The translations under genes were made by a program, and so were the position numbers. The notes under the pieces are model-generated. The model did not search any database and was not told the DNA's origin. It worked only from the letters and a program-made list of their open reading frames with translations. Of a stretch of DNA of 64,000 nucleotides, positions 32,236-46,000 are shown piece by piece (position 1 is the stretch's first letter; each line of letters starts with the position of its first letter). Where the stretch lies: assembly GCF_022581195.2 (NCBI RefSeq), contig NC_061475.1, positions 6,138,001-6,202,000 of the forward strand. The letters are read 5' to 3'. The stretch comes from Helicoverpa zea. Lineage: Eukaryota > Arthropoda > Insecta > Lepidoptera > Noctuidae.

Positions 32236-33704
32236 ATGATGTGTGTTTCGCTTATTATAAGGCGAATACGATATACTTGTTGGCACGTTGATACGGAATG
32301 CCGTATTTACTCTGATAATGGATTATTATAGGTTTCAGATAGGCAGGCTCTAATTGATGCAATTTCACCTTTCATGAACTAAGAAACAAGTAATCAGTAT
32401 ATCAAACTCTGAAACATAAAAATAGCTTGTTCTCCTTCTAAATAAATTAACATCAGTATTTTAATAAAATAAACGTAAATAAAACCAAATCTAAAAAACA
32501 CGACTTACACTCACTTTTTACGTAAAAATTCGGTAGAAAGTAATAGATACGTCCTTTTGTATGTAACGTAATAATTTGAACACAAAAACAACTAATGTAG
32601 ATATAATGTTACCCATTGTTTTATGCTGTCAGTGTTAGAGAGGTCGATGAACTTTGCTTGGTAAAATAATGTGTTTTGTTTTCTACTAGCTGTTTGATTG
32701 TGGAACTCTTTCCCGTATCCGGACAAAATATATGTTACTCGGGGATAGACTTTAGCTACCCAAAATTGAAAAAACCTTTTTTCAAATTCCAAATAGGGTC
32801 AGTAATTTCAGTAATTTAGGGTACAAAATATTTCCTCTTTTTTATTTAGCTTAGATTTAAGATACAGTAATTAATGAAGTTTTTCGAATTTGTTTATAGA
32901 AAGTTAGAGCACGTCCGTATTAGCTTTGAAATTGGGATTGAAACTTGATAAGTAAGAACTTAATGATGATTCAAATTCGAAGCACCTAGCATATTCAGAT
33001 AGACTCTGAATGAACTTGGGCCTAAGGGTTTGTCCGAAAGAGTTGTAAACCAGAGGGAACAGAGATGAGTTTAATCTCCCGCTGCTTTAACAGCGAGAGA
33101 TATGAGGATATACTAAATTAATAATATAATGTTTAGGAAAATAATGTTTAGTCAGCTAATTTAACTTAAGCTCATTGTTTTCACAAATACATGTCTGTCA
33201 ATTTGTGAAGTATGCACTTAGACGAACTCATGCAAGAAAATATCTGTAACCTGGATATAAAATGAATACCTAACTCATTTCAAAAAGCTCAAAATAAGTC
33301 TTAACTTCTAAGCAATAAAGTTGACTTTCTTTCAAACCTTATCAAAACAGACACAATGTATTAATTTATGTTCGTTGATTATTTTGTCCGTGTAACATTA
33401 ATTATGTCAATATACATTTGGCAGACAAAATTCACTTTCGTTTGCATAACGTAATGTACTTACTTTCAATAATCTCATTAGTCTACTAAATACGTGTAGG
33501 TACTTAAATTGTTTTGTTGGTCCAGTTGATGAAATGACGTTTTTTCAGCATTCAGCAAGTCTTGGGTCCGATAACTGGGTTTGATAAGGTAGGGATGCTG
33601 TTTCTTGGAGAGTGCTCGTTCGATATCAGGCTGAAAAATAATGTACTTGTAACAAGAATTTATTGATTGTGATCCACTGTCATATTCTTATTGGACAATC
33701 GGAG
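32236..33704. other. No supported gene
   Basis: Spacer. A diverged copy of the 26205-type repeat lies near 33005-33115 (GGGCCTAAGGGTTTGTCCGA). Confidence 0.4.
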
Positions 33705-33915
33705 AAAAAACCGGCCAAGTGCGAGTCGGATTCTCGCACGAAGGGTTCCGTACCATTATGTTCAGTATTTGTTGTTATAGCGGCAACAAAAATACATCAT
33801 CTGTGAAAATTTCAGTTCTCTAACTATCACGGTTCATGATATACAGCCTGGTGACAGACGGACGGACAGAAGAGCGAAAACAATAGGGTCCCGTTGAACC
33901 CTTTGGGTACGGAAC
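33705..33915 (+). repeat. Lepidopteran dispersed repeat, ~210 bp
   Basis: AAACCGGCCAAGTGCGAGTC, CACGAAGGGTTCCGTACC, CTATCACGGTTCATGATATA, (GACG)n and CCCTTTGGGTACGGAACC follow each other as in a very common moth repeat. The two ends hold the inverted GGTTCCGTAC/GTACGGAACC pair. Shorter pieces of its end occur near 59543 and perhaps 62371. Confidence 0.75.
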
Positions 33916-33935
33916 CAGAAACCAGATGCAGGACT

Positions 33936-34065
33936 GACATTTACATGTGCTGCGAGACACCCAGATGCCGCGCTGCCTGGTCTGAGTTTTTGGAACTTAC
34001 AAAACAAATTCGGCCCAAACCACTAATCGAATCCGAGACTCCGTGAACAGCAGTTGGTACGGGGG
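33936..34065 (-). mobile_element. SINE family B remnant
   Basis: It is a diverged copy of part of the 56738-57101 element (GCAGGACTGACATTTACATG to CGAATCCGAGACTCCGTG). Head and tail are lost. Confidence 0.6.
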
Positions 34066-35713
34066 CAGATGAAATAGCTACACAGAGAAACTTAAGATCA
34101 TCAATCTCCTCATAGTTAAACTATCAATGATATATTAACTATGAGGAGTAAAAATTCATTATGAGACAAAGCTCCTCAGATGTTCTGGATCTTGTTTAAA
34201 CATCAACCTAAACATAAGTCGCATACCACTAAACATACCGTACCTAGCATTACATAAACTAGTCCAAAGTCCAAGTTTATTTTCCTCATGCTTTCCAGGT
34301 CGACATTACTGTATTAAGTTTTTTAATTTCATATTGACACTTTAATTTGATTAGAAAGTTAAAGTTAAAGCATCAAAAAAGTTTTAGAGAAATGATCTTA
34401 CATATTACAGATACACAGTTGATATCGCACATCTTGAAAATTAATAAACTTTTACATTAGTTTATTTAAAAAACATATTTACATACTGATTTTTAAATAC
34501 GAAAAATCAAGTACAAAAATTAACTCTCTATTTTATTATAGAACACAAGCTTTACATTAACCAGTTCAGTACGGCACCCCAACTATAATTTTACACTCCC
34601 GATCATTTAAAATCACATTAACTTTTTAATCACGTATTTAATAACATCAGTACTGATGATTCACAAAGCGATTGATCCTGAACCCCTTCGAATGAAAGCT
34701 GTAAGATGGCAGAACTAGTTGCTGAACACCACATAACACAAAGTGAGCCAAAAATGAAAAAAAAAATGGTAATTGGTACCAAAGAAGGTATGGGCCGCAG
34801 TATGGATATAGAGTTGGTAATACCGCATTTTAAAACTGTTTCTGTTTTAATTGGGTGGATTTATTTGCAACATCTATGTAAATTGTAATAATCTGTCTAT
34901 GTAAATAAATAGTTGATAGTTTTTTTTTATTAATTTAAATATGTATAAGTGTACATATTTACAATAATAAAAAAACTATCCTAGTACAAAAAATAAAAAG
35001 CGTTAAAAAACTCGTCCCCATCACTGTCGACTTTAATTATATGAATGATTTTCGAAATAAATACTCTTGAACATCTGAAATAATAACTCTATAAAACGTA
35101 CTTGGATAAGTTATCAATGTGTAAAAAATAAGGCTTGGGTTTTTCCCTGTGGAATTTCCAATGGGCTTCTGTAGTTTGGTTTTTTATAGTTCATAGTCAT
35201 TATGAGTTGTCTTTGGTATGAGATAACTAATAACGATATCTTTAATGAACATGATGTAAGATAAGTGTATCAGATAGACGGATTTACTTACTATCCGAGT
35301 CAAACCAAAATGTAATAATATAAAAATCCTTGCTGGAACTACCACGCGCACCCGGTTAAAAAGCAAACATAAAAAGCAACATTGAAATATTTTTTCAAAT
35401 CTGTCTGGTATCAGGCATATTTTATGAGATTGACAGGTTCAAACAAAAAACAAATTTCAGCTAATTTATTTACAAGTATAGATAACACTTCAATATTCAA
35501 GTATGAATGACCAAACAGCAAATCTAAAATTTTGGGAAATCCAATAATTTGTTAAGGGACAAGGATTGAAACTTGAAAATGATCCGAATTGTAAATTTAT
35601 TTGACCGGAGTGAAATTATCAAGGCCCCTTTGTATTTGACCATCTTATTTATATTCATTAGTTTGTATAGATAATGAAACTTTGATTACTAGGGCCCGAG
35701 GTTATTTTGGTTT
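34066..35713. other. No supported gene
   Basis: A small 12-bp-stem inverted repeat (CCTCATAGTTAA and complement) lies at 34110-34148. Open frames of about 60 codons at 34706 and 35184 have no motif. Confidence 0.45.
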
Positions 35714-35755
35714 ATGTATTTCTGTGGAACTTAATTAAGTTCCACAGAAATACAT
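35714..35755. repeat. Perfect 42-bp palindrome
   Basis: ATGTATTTCTGTGGAACTTA and A, then the exact complement with no spacer, centred on TTAA|TTAA at 35734/35735. Without a loop it can form a cruciform. Confidence 0.95.
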
Positions 35756-35758
35756 ATC

Positions 35759-35786
35759 ATCCAGCTAAGTAATTACTTAGCTGGAT
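35759..35786. repeat. Perfect 28-bp palindrome
   Basis: ATCCAGCTAAGTAA and its exact complement with no spacer, only 3 bp after the 42-bp palindrome. Confidence 0.95.
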
Positions 35787-36960
35787 TTTCCATTTTCACA
35801 GAATTTATGCTTAGATTCATGATTGATTTTGTTTTAATAGGTTTGTACATTTTGAGTTTTAGCTTGTTTTGTGTTTGTAGTTATTGGAATTTTGGCTTTT
35901 GGTTGGTTAATTATCTGTTGTCGTTTTCAATTTGTATTTAAAGATAGATAAGATTTTACTTAGTCATTACAGTCGAAAAATACCATTATTTGAACACCTA
36001 ATAAGTATGGGAAGAAATGGTAAGAATAAGTGACCTCTTTCAAAAGTTAGTTTTTTTTTTATACGTATGATTTTGTTATCCGTTACATAATCCGAGTGGA
36101 CAACCTGCTTGTGTAAAAGTATTGGTAAGTAAAGACTGCACAAAATTGGGTAACCAAAAAAAAACAATTTCATCCCGATTTGTCCAAATTTGTGGCCAAT
36201 AAAATTTGTATAACAAGTAACCCAGTTTGCTATATGTGATCTAAGCTGACATTTTTATTACGTAGCAAAATATATTGCTGTAACAAGAATATGGACACAA
36301 AAGACTAATGAGAGCTTAGCGACGATGTTTTTTGGAAATAATTGAGAAAATTGCCGTCTGGTCGATAGAATCAACAAGATAAAGTAAATAACTATGTATA
36401 TTTGTATTTATTTTGTTTTGTTAGTAGTTACTGAATATACGTTAAGAATAAGTTCTTTGACATCTGTGATTTAAAATTTAATATAAGAACAAAATTTTCT
36501 AAATATAAAATTTATATAATATTCGACAAAAATAAAAATTAGCGTAAGGCTCATCGTCTCAATCGCTTTAAAAAATATTAGAAACGAGAAAAAAATAACG
36601 ATTACGATAAAGCCCGAGGTTTCTTGAACTTGTTTGAAAAGTATCTATAATCTTAAAGTTATAATATTCAACTAAGCAATTTAATGAAAGATGAGTCTCA
36701 ATACTATATTAACTTAAACATATCATTACTTCTAATCATACTTTCATCTCATTGAGATACATCAATAATCAATATCACCGATACCAAAACCAATCTGCAT
36801 ACCATCCAAAAAAACACAACATATCAACCCGAAAACTTAATCAGACATTCAAAAAAAGAACAACATAGTAAAAAAAGGAACTTTAAAAAATCTACATCGG
36901 TGTCACCAACTCTATACAATTCCCACCACCTTTCTACCGCGCTCCTCTCAACAACACTCT
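35787..36960. other. Upstream flank of the cuticle-type gene
   Basis: Very AT-rich. No gene or named repeat was seen. Confidence 0.4.
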
Positions 36961-36971
36961 CTTCCGGTCTC

Positions 36972-37010
36972 TATAAAAATGTTTGTGCATTTGTGGGTAG
37001 CTATCACTGC
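36972..37010 (+). promoter_or_regulatory. Core promoter of the MKTF cuticle-type gene
   Basis: TATAAAAA at 36972-36979 is followed 25-30 bp later by CTATCACTGC (37001-37010), an initiator-like sequence. That puts the start near 37004 and leaves a 46-nt leader before the ATG at 37050. The spacing is right for an insect TATA/Inr promoter. Confidence 0.7.
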
Positions 37011-37049
37011 AAGCAACGACGGCAGGCACGCCATACCAAGCTTGAAGCC

Positions 37050-40000
37050 ATGAAGACTTTTGTAAGTGATCGATATTTTTTATCCTTTGAGTGCAAGTGT
37101 GTGATGTGCTCGATAGATGGCGTTAGTGAGTTTTGGATTTTCAGTGATTTTTTTTTTGGTAATTTGTGATTTAATTTTGGTAAAAATTATACTTAAATTG
37201 AAGATTAAAATTACTTGTCCAAAATGCATTGAAGCCATCTAACGATCTTAATTGAATTATTATATCAAGTGACATAATAAACAGTGCCAATGACGAAAAA
37301 TCGTGACGAAAAAACAGCCGATAAATAAGGATGTGTACGAACAAAATGGTGACAAACCACAAAACGTTTAAAATAATACTATTAAAGTATAAACTACCGT
37401 TAAATAAATTCCTTTGTCTAAAGACATAGTATTACAGACTTTTGATTATAATCAAAATTGCAGTTTACTAGATAACTTTTTGTTAGCAAATGTTTCTGTT
37501 ATGTATAATAAAGGAAATTGTTAGACTCATCGTGATAAAAATGATCTAAGTGTTGCTGTAATTAAAACAGAAACAGCAATTATATTACATGTTCATAATA
37601 ACTTGGAATCTGACGTAATTACATAAAAGCTTGATACTAATATTGGGCACGATATACATGATGATAATATTGCTTTTAGGTATCAATTTAAAAATAACTA
37701 AAATTAAAAATGAAACTGGCGAATTAAAAGAAAAATTATAAGAAAGAAATGCAACTTCTACCTAAACTACTAAGGAGCTTTAAGTGATGCTTAAAAATGA
37801 AGTACCAATTAGTAAGTTTCACGAAAAAGTCATGACAAATTCAAAGTTGATAAAACTAAAAGCCTTAATTTTACAATTATCCGGAAAATTGCTATCGTCA
37901 TAAATAGAGAGACGTCAGAAATCAATAAAGTATATAACGAGTACTAGTATTGGATTAGTCCAATCATAATCATCAATCAATTTCTTACTTTGTTGACGAC
38001 AGCTTAAAATGTTATTTTATTGGCTACTGAAAAACTTTGTTTTACCATCAGCTTACCACCTTCTACAACCTTATGTAACTAACAATAGAGTCTAAATTCC
38101 AATAGCTACCTCATCTTTGAACAGCACAAATAATTATGTTTCATGGTTATAAATGTCAGACTATTTCTTGACTGCCCTTTACAAATTAAAAAAAGCTTTT
38201 TGTAGGCACTAATTTGTAAGAAATTGGGACTCCTAAACTTGTATTGAGTACTAAAGTTTTGAGTTCATTAGTGTTTTCTTAATGGTTACTATTTATAGTT
38301 ATTGTATCAAAAGAAATAAAACATACATTGTCAGTATCGTTAATTCCGTGTATGTTGACAATAATTTCTGGACACACTATTTCTTTATATTATTTGGTGC
38401 GACGATCATCATTTCTTTAATTCTTGCCTATAGATGAGAGAACAATTTGAAAGAAAGAAAGAAAGAACAACTGTAGTCTACAATAGAATCATAACCTTTC
38501 ATAAAAGGCACCTTTTTGCGCTCAGTTTTTTCATGTCTTATAATAGAATTAACAATAACACAACTTATACAACAAACTCCGTGACTTCAAAGCTTTCTCT
38601 TAAAATTTCGACCAAAAATTGCCAGCTACCGATTGTACTGATAACTTAATCTTATTTACTAATCCGGCCATCGAACTTAAACCGGTTCTGTAAGGAACAG
38701 AAGTAAAAGGGATAACACCTTTACTATCTAAGACCTGTTTTAAAGACATAAAGCTACCTTTCTCTTTCATTAAATACGTATTACTCTCCATATTTACCTT
38801 TAAGAGATTTGCTGATACGAAAAACAATTTACTTTTAAGAAATCCATTCACAGTTGCTATCTTGTCGAAGTAATAGATTCTGCCAGACGAAACACTGAAA
38901 AAAGAACAAACTAGTTTTTGCTGCGATGAGTCATAAAAATGGTCAAGACTCGACGCTGTTTTTGATCTCATGCATATTAAAAACAGTCTGACACTCTACG
39001 ATAGTGTAAGCGCTTGATAGAAGTTTCAAAAGAGGTTTAACAATACAAGACAAAAGAATATTCTCTTCAACTTCACTTGTTTTTCATCAATAAATCTCTA
39101 ATCTTCATTAGCCCTTTCCACTCTCGGTCCAAAACTTGCACTTACTACGTCAGATAAAAGGGATCTATTGCATCGTAAACCTGGAATTTCCTTAAGATAA
39201 TTTGCGACACCCATTACTCTGGCTATTCTGTCCCACATAGGCATAGTTGGGGGTATATCCTTGGCATTCTTCCCTTACATTTTCCGCCTAGTTACCGTTG
39301 CTTTACACAGGAATATATCGCCCATAAACTTAGTCACTTTCTTAGTGTATGATGGGTATAATCTGATTTATTTTGCCTTGTGTATCTTGAGCTAGATTTT
39401 TTCTAAGACTAATAGCGGTTGGTAGATTATTTGGGAGGATTTTTGCTGTTGGAAGAAATTATGTGTATCTAGAGCATTTTTATTTATTCTTTTAGTTACA
39501 TCGAGAAGGTGATGAACTATAGTCGTTTTTGTTTGGTTACCGTTTTTAACGAATATTAACAGTTCACTAAGAAAGTTTTTATTGTTTTGAATATTCAGCG
39601 AATATATAACTAATGAATTCGGTTCATTATTTTTTTACAATTTTTGCACCAATATGATAATCAGTGCTGTGCTTGCATGCACAGCGTATACTGAGCTGAG
39701 TCTCCTGCTACATATCATTTTTCTCCTTCTGTTTGTTGTCCTATAAATGTAAAGTGTATGTGTAGCAAATAAATGGTTTAAATGGTTTAAATAATGTGAT
39801 TTATTCAAAGCACTCATTTAAAATTCTGTATATGTCCTCAAAAATAGTTTAACTTCAATAAGATGCCACTCATAATTTACGAAACAAACTTAACAGTTCT
39901 AAAGTTTAAAATCTTTTCCACCGTTGCATTTCTATCAAAGCGTTTACCAGCCAAGTCTTCTGAATCCATTTCTTTATCCTTAAAGTCATACATTCACGTT

Positions 40001-43000
40001 GGTATTGTTCCAAAGTTTTGTTGCTCCATTTGAACGATTTCAACACCTCATTTGGCCCACCTTATTCTGCCACTGGCGTTGTGCCGAAAACTATTTCGCG
40101 GGTTCATTAAAGAGATTCTTTATTGAGATTGGGTAAAGACGTGTATGAGGAAGTTTAGTCATTAGATCTTAGGGTTATTGAGATGATGAGGAGTTATTTT
40201 TAAAAGCTATTGTGTTTTTTTTTAAGTCAAGTAAAAGCCTAATATAAATATTTAGAAACCGGGGAACTATGTTCGGAGAGCAACAAGAAAACATGTAGCA
40301 AAAAACAGTGACACTATCCGCAGCGAGAATGAAATCCAGAATCTCACGCTCAAAATTAAAGCTAACGAAAACAAGACCAACAGCAATGCATTATAATATT
40401 TCATACCTCAAACTAGAACAAGGGAATCCATTTAATAAACCAACTTCCCAGCATACTAAGCAACAGTAAAATTGAGAAATTCCTCTCTCGACCAACTCGG
40501 ATACGATTCTACTCATTTTTTGCTACCGATGAAGGAAATTGCAAAAGCGCTTGTGACACAATTTCCTTGAGCATAATTCGTTATTTATTACATTGTATTA
40601 CATAAATATGACATTGTTGGATCCGAAAGTTCAATGGCACAATGGAGGGACCAACAAACCGTGAACGAATGGTTTTTGTATGTGCTCTTTTTGTTTCCAT
40701 TCCAATGATTGCGAAGTGAGGTGTGATTTAAAAGAATGTTATGCAAATTCTTCCATGTATATCGTTTTATGTTGTAATATCGTCTGAATTGTTCCTTTGA
40801 AGTTCATTGGGATTTCGTATTTTGGATTTTTTTCTCGGTTTTATCATATTTCGGGATGTAATTGCTCGATCAAGCGTGGATGCGAGATGTATATTGCTTC
40901 CTTTTATCGCAATATCTTTGGCATATTTTCTTCGAATTGTATCAGCATTGAAATGGGTATTTGATGTTTAATATTTTTTTCTTCGAATTTGTTTGATTAA
41001 AATATTAAAAACATGTTTTGTGCTCTACAAAAGGCTGTTCTCTACATAAAATAGCCGCTCACCCATCCACAACCAACCTCACTCACTCCATCTCAACATA
41101 TCTCTCAGAACTATAGATAACTTCACAAAAACCCTTCACGTCTAACGTAACAAGCAATACGGATACGGAAACACGTAATATAAGGCAACAATCAACCAAG
41201 GTGACCATTAGAAGATCATTAAATAGTTCACCGTTACATCAATGTTTGCGAAAACACTGATTACTCAAAGAAATGTGAACACGTAACTCTGAGATAGAGT
41301 GTTTGTATAATCTAGATTATTATGTAGTACACCCAAGTGAATTGGTGCTTGATTGATTTAAAAACTACAATTTTTTTTTTGGATATTAGAGACGGGGTCT
41401 TTTGTAAAAATATGTTTTTTTTTTCATGCTTCACGGTTAAAATTAAGGAGTTTTATGAAGGTTTAATTTGATAGGTTTTTTCTTCCACCCCTTCACTTCT
41501 GCTTTTATTATTGTAAAAGTAGTTGCTCCCCACGGTTTCACTCGCGTTCCTTGGGAACTACTGTACTTATCGGGGTGAAATATAGCCTATGTGGAGAAGT
41601 TAGAAGGAGTGTAGTTTTCCAACAGTGATATAATTTTTCGAATCAGTTCATCAGTTTTGGAGCCTTTAAGGTGCGAATAAATAAACAAAACATATTTTCT
41701 CTTTATAAGATTTTGTACAGATTGATTCTATATTCTTTCAACAATTTATCTATTATTTTTCTACTCTCTTTGTAGTTATTACAAGTGTAATTTTATAACA
41801 ATAAATAAAGGAAATAAAAGATATTTTCTTGCTTAAACTAATGATTGCTGACGGGAAGTCTATTCGTACTAAAGACATCCGGACACACAGTAATAATAAT
41901 GTTTTTATTTTCTTTTCTTTCTTACAACATTACAATGTTGCTTACAGATCTTATAATTTGTCATGATTTGTCACAAATGTCATCTACAAAAAGATTGAAT
42001 GGATATTGTAACTGCTATCGAAGAATTAAGTAATAAGGACGCCGAATTCTAGCTATTGAATTGATAGCTCAATACTTTGAATAGACTAGCCGTTCCCTAA
42101 GGCACTACTGCTCGTACCAGGATAAAATATAGCTTACGTTACTCGGAAAGAGTGTAGCTTAAAAGCGAAAAAAATTGTCAGATCGGTTCAGTAATTTCGA
42201 GGGCTTTAGGGTCCTTTATTATACATATTAGCATGATTAAATTACCTTCAAATATTGTTATGATAACATCAAGTTGGAGTCTTAATCTAGAATGCATCTT
42301 ATTTTGACAGGCCAGCAAAAATGAAAGGAACAGCAATTGACATGAAAGGCGATGTTACGTAATTAGACTGTTGGATACTAGTTCTTGAGTATATAAGTTG
42401 AAGTTGAAATTAATTCGACAATGAAGTAGGTAGAAAGGCGTTTATTTTGCAGTGAAAGGAGATTGTGTGGTCGACGCGTCCTTTTTTTTTGCAGCATAGT
42501 GTAGAATTAATCAGAAAGGCAACTTAAGAGCTGGTGATTTATTATTTTTTTTATCATCACCGCTATTGTATATACCTATTGGATGGGCCTCGCTGGAGAA
42601 ATTGCTGGCGTTACTGCAAACTCCGTTGAAGTCCCCGTTGAAACCCCGTGACCCTCAATGTAGGTGAAAAAGGCAAACTTACCTGGGAAACAGGGAAGTG
42701 GACAGGAAGGCAGTCTGCCGACGACGGGACACTCGAAATGCCGGCCGGCCAGCGGGACACTTTCTCTGCACTTGCTTCGTATTGTCTTTTCACGAGTCCG
42801 GGTGATCGAGGCACTAACAGACAGCACTTCTAGCGAGGCTTTTATGGGTTTTTCTTATTTTTATCGCGCGACGAGCCGCGGGCGATACCAATTTTTTGAC
42901 TTTCCCAAAGAGAAGTGAAAACAAAAACGAAACCCGTCATGGCAGGAAGAAAAATAAAGATAAAGAAATGAGGAAACGACCAAGAAGTCTGAACATTTCC

Positions 43001-46000
43001 CCCCACTTGAAAGCCACATGGGTTTCACGGATAAGCCGAACGCAACGGAAGCTATGCTCGAAAGATATATGTATGTTAAACTAAAACTTAACTTCTAAGA
43101 ATGAGCAATACGATATAAATTACTGAGATCGATATTGCTCGAATTATATCTAACATAAATTAATGAATTGGTAAAAGGCAGACCCTGACGATAGGTCGTC
43201 GAAGCGTCTTGCCATTAGCAGCTCGGAGAGTAACAACTCTAACAATATTATCGGCACCTGGGTGCACTTGTTTTATATGAGCCGATCTCCAGAGCAAAGG
43301 TGGAAGATTTGGTTCGTTGACGATGACTAAATCGTTATCTTTTAAATTAGGCGCGATTTGAAACCATTTGTTCTTTTGTTGAAGTGTGTGAAGATAATCA
43401 CGTTGCCAAGCTCGCCAAAAGACGATTTGAAGACAAGCTAAGCCATTGTATACTATAGCAGATTTATTTTTATAAAGTTCATTAACGAACTCTTTGAGAC
43501 ATTTATTCGCGCCTAAGAAATTTTTACGACAAGCGGTTAGAACATAATAACACATATCGCGACGAGAAGCAAATCCGATTATCCAGAAGTTATGTTGAAT
43601 CAACGATCGCGATGTTCTAGGACCGCAGTGAAGATACTTTAAATGAAAATGTTTAACTATCATTGGAGACAGTGGACTTAGTTTAGGTAAAAGCAGAGAG
43701 TGTAACGTAGATGTGAGTAAGTAAACCTCACCAATGCGTCCCCCCACTCGCAACAAACCGTCCTCATTTATAAACGGTGAAAGGTTTTGAATAGATTTGT
43801 AACCTTGTTGCTTATCAAGCACTGGATTAAATTCCGTTGTCATATATTGACTTTGAGTATACTGAACCAGAGTTCTCAATAACTTATTAAGTTCAGCGCT
43901 AGAACGAGGAGAAGTGTCCCAATTTTGTTTGGGACGTTTAAAATTAGAAATAATGCGAAAACACCAGGCTAAAGTTCCTTGATGTTTCATAAAATTGGAA
44001 TGTCTAGAAATTAAAGTTGTATTTACATCTTGAACTTGACGAGAATGTAAATGTTCTGTGATAACGATTTCACGATTAGCTACATGCATTTTTAGTGAAT
44101 GAGGATTAGTATTAATCCAAGAGAGCGTACTACTGCTATAAGAATGAGCACGATTACTTTGAATAGGAGTTTTATCCTTTAACAGATTATACATGTGAGA
44201 TAGCACACGCGCTAGAAGCAAAGCATTGCTTAGCTCGAGCCTATTCACTGTAGGAGCCACTCTAGACTTTCCTATAAATAGATGCGTTACAGTAGAATTC
44301 GTACATGTAACAGCGCATAAATACACGTAGCATTCATATTCTTTTAACGAACCGTCGCAAAATCCTACTAAGTAGATATCAATAAGATCCGGAGGTATGA
44401 CTAGCCGCGGTAAGATTATACTTTTCAAACTTAATAAATTCGCGGCAGGCGAATGCCATTGTTTGGCTAAATATTGAGAAATAGCATCATCCCAAGATAA
44501 ATAAGGCAAACTCGTTACTTCATAAGCAACTATGTTGAGCTCATATTCTACGAGAACTTCGGTAGGACTGTCTCGCCATAAAGTATACTGATAGCACTTT
44601 TGTGCAGGCCTGAACTGAATCTGCCTGTAAATGTTACAAACAGGAGAAACTTCAGCAAGAAGAACAATTTTATAAAAGCCAAACTTTGTAACTAAATCGA
44701 CTATATCGATTTCAAGTTTAGGTCCTGTATGAACAATATTGTTCAACGTGTAATTATTCGTAGTCCGACTACTGACGTCGAAGACTACACGCAGTCGTGT
44801 CGTAGTACTTTCTGGACGCACGGCGCAGTGATGCGGAATAAGATACTGAGCAGTAGACAAAGAATCAATAGGCTGCATATGTCCCAAGTCTTTGTACTGC
44901 TCCATGGAATCCTGATATTCCGTTTTAAACTCAGGTCGAGTACATAAACGTTTCTCTAGGTTGAGAAATCGCTTTAAAGCGTGGCGAGAAGAATCGCCAA
45001 GGGAAGGGGCATTATCCTTTAACATCAAAGGAACTAAATACCTATCCTCCGGAGTACGATAGGTACCGGATTTCTGTTCACAAACTTCGTGAACTTCGTC
45101 TTTAGGGCCGGAAATTTTACATTTCGACGGCTCCTCAGACTCCCAGAACCGTTGAACGGTATCGTCGAGCGCACTGGATAACGCGACGAGTGACGTAACG
45201 GATTGATCTGGTGTACGAGTTGACGTGTCATGAAGAAACTGACCTGTTATCACCCAGCCGAATACACTCGATAACGCGCAGGGTAACCCGGGACCGGGAG
45301 TGTAACGAGAGCCAGTATATATCTGGTCAAAACACTCAACTCCTAATAAAAGATCGATCGGACCCGATTTATAGAAATCGCAGTCGGCGAGATCTAAGTA
45401 TGCGAAATGATCCTTGACGTACATCGGCAGCGATGACGAAGGCATCATTCCCGCAATCTTTGGTAAAACTACCAAAGAGATGTCAAACTGTGGTGACTCA
45501 CTCAACCGAGGTATTATCGAACCAACAGTGTGACCCTTGATATTAACGAAATTTTGACCAAGCCCAGACACGGTTAAGTTGCATTTTCTAATCCGCAAAC
45601 CTAATCTGCGTGCGCACTCATTTGTGATCAACGAATCCATCGATCCGCTGTCGATGAGCGCACGAGCATACTGCATAGAATCATCTGAATGACGCAATTG
45701 CACTACAGCAGTACCTAATATCTTCGTACCCTTAGGGTCAGCTGACTTAGAGGCGCAGGTAAGCGTAGTGCTTGAACCCGCTTCGTCAGTCACGTTGGAA
45801 TCACCCGAATGTGTTACGGAATTTTGACGTTCGATATGCAACAGCGTATTATGGTTTTTGTTACAAATGTAGCAAGACGACCTCGATTTGCAGTTATCAT
45901 TATCGTGACCAGGACGCAAACAGTTGGTACACAAATGCAAACCTTTAACTAATGTTCTGCGTTGATCAAGCGACATCGAATGCATCTTTCCGCATCGGTA

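Noticed and set aside
38600..38971. 123-codon minus-strand frame in the large intron
   Set aside because: No recognisable domain and no promoter or splice context. It may be old mobile sequence but cannot be supported as a gene.
42576..42918. Overlapping open frames in the left BEL LTR (also repeated at 47259-47667)
   Set aside because: They are frames on both strands of a 416-bp LTR with higher GC. Identical copies occur in both LTRs and no protein motif is present.
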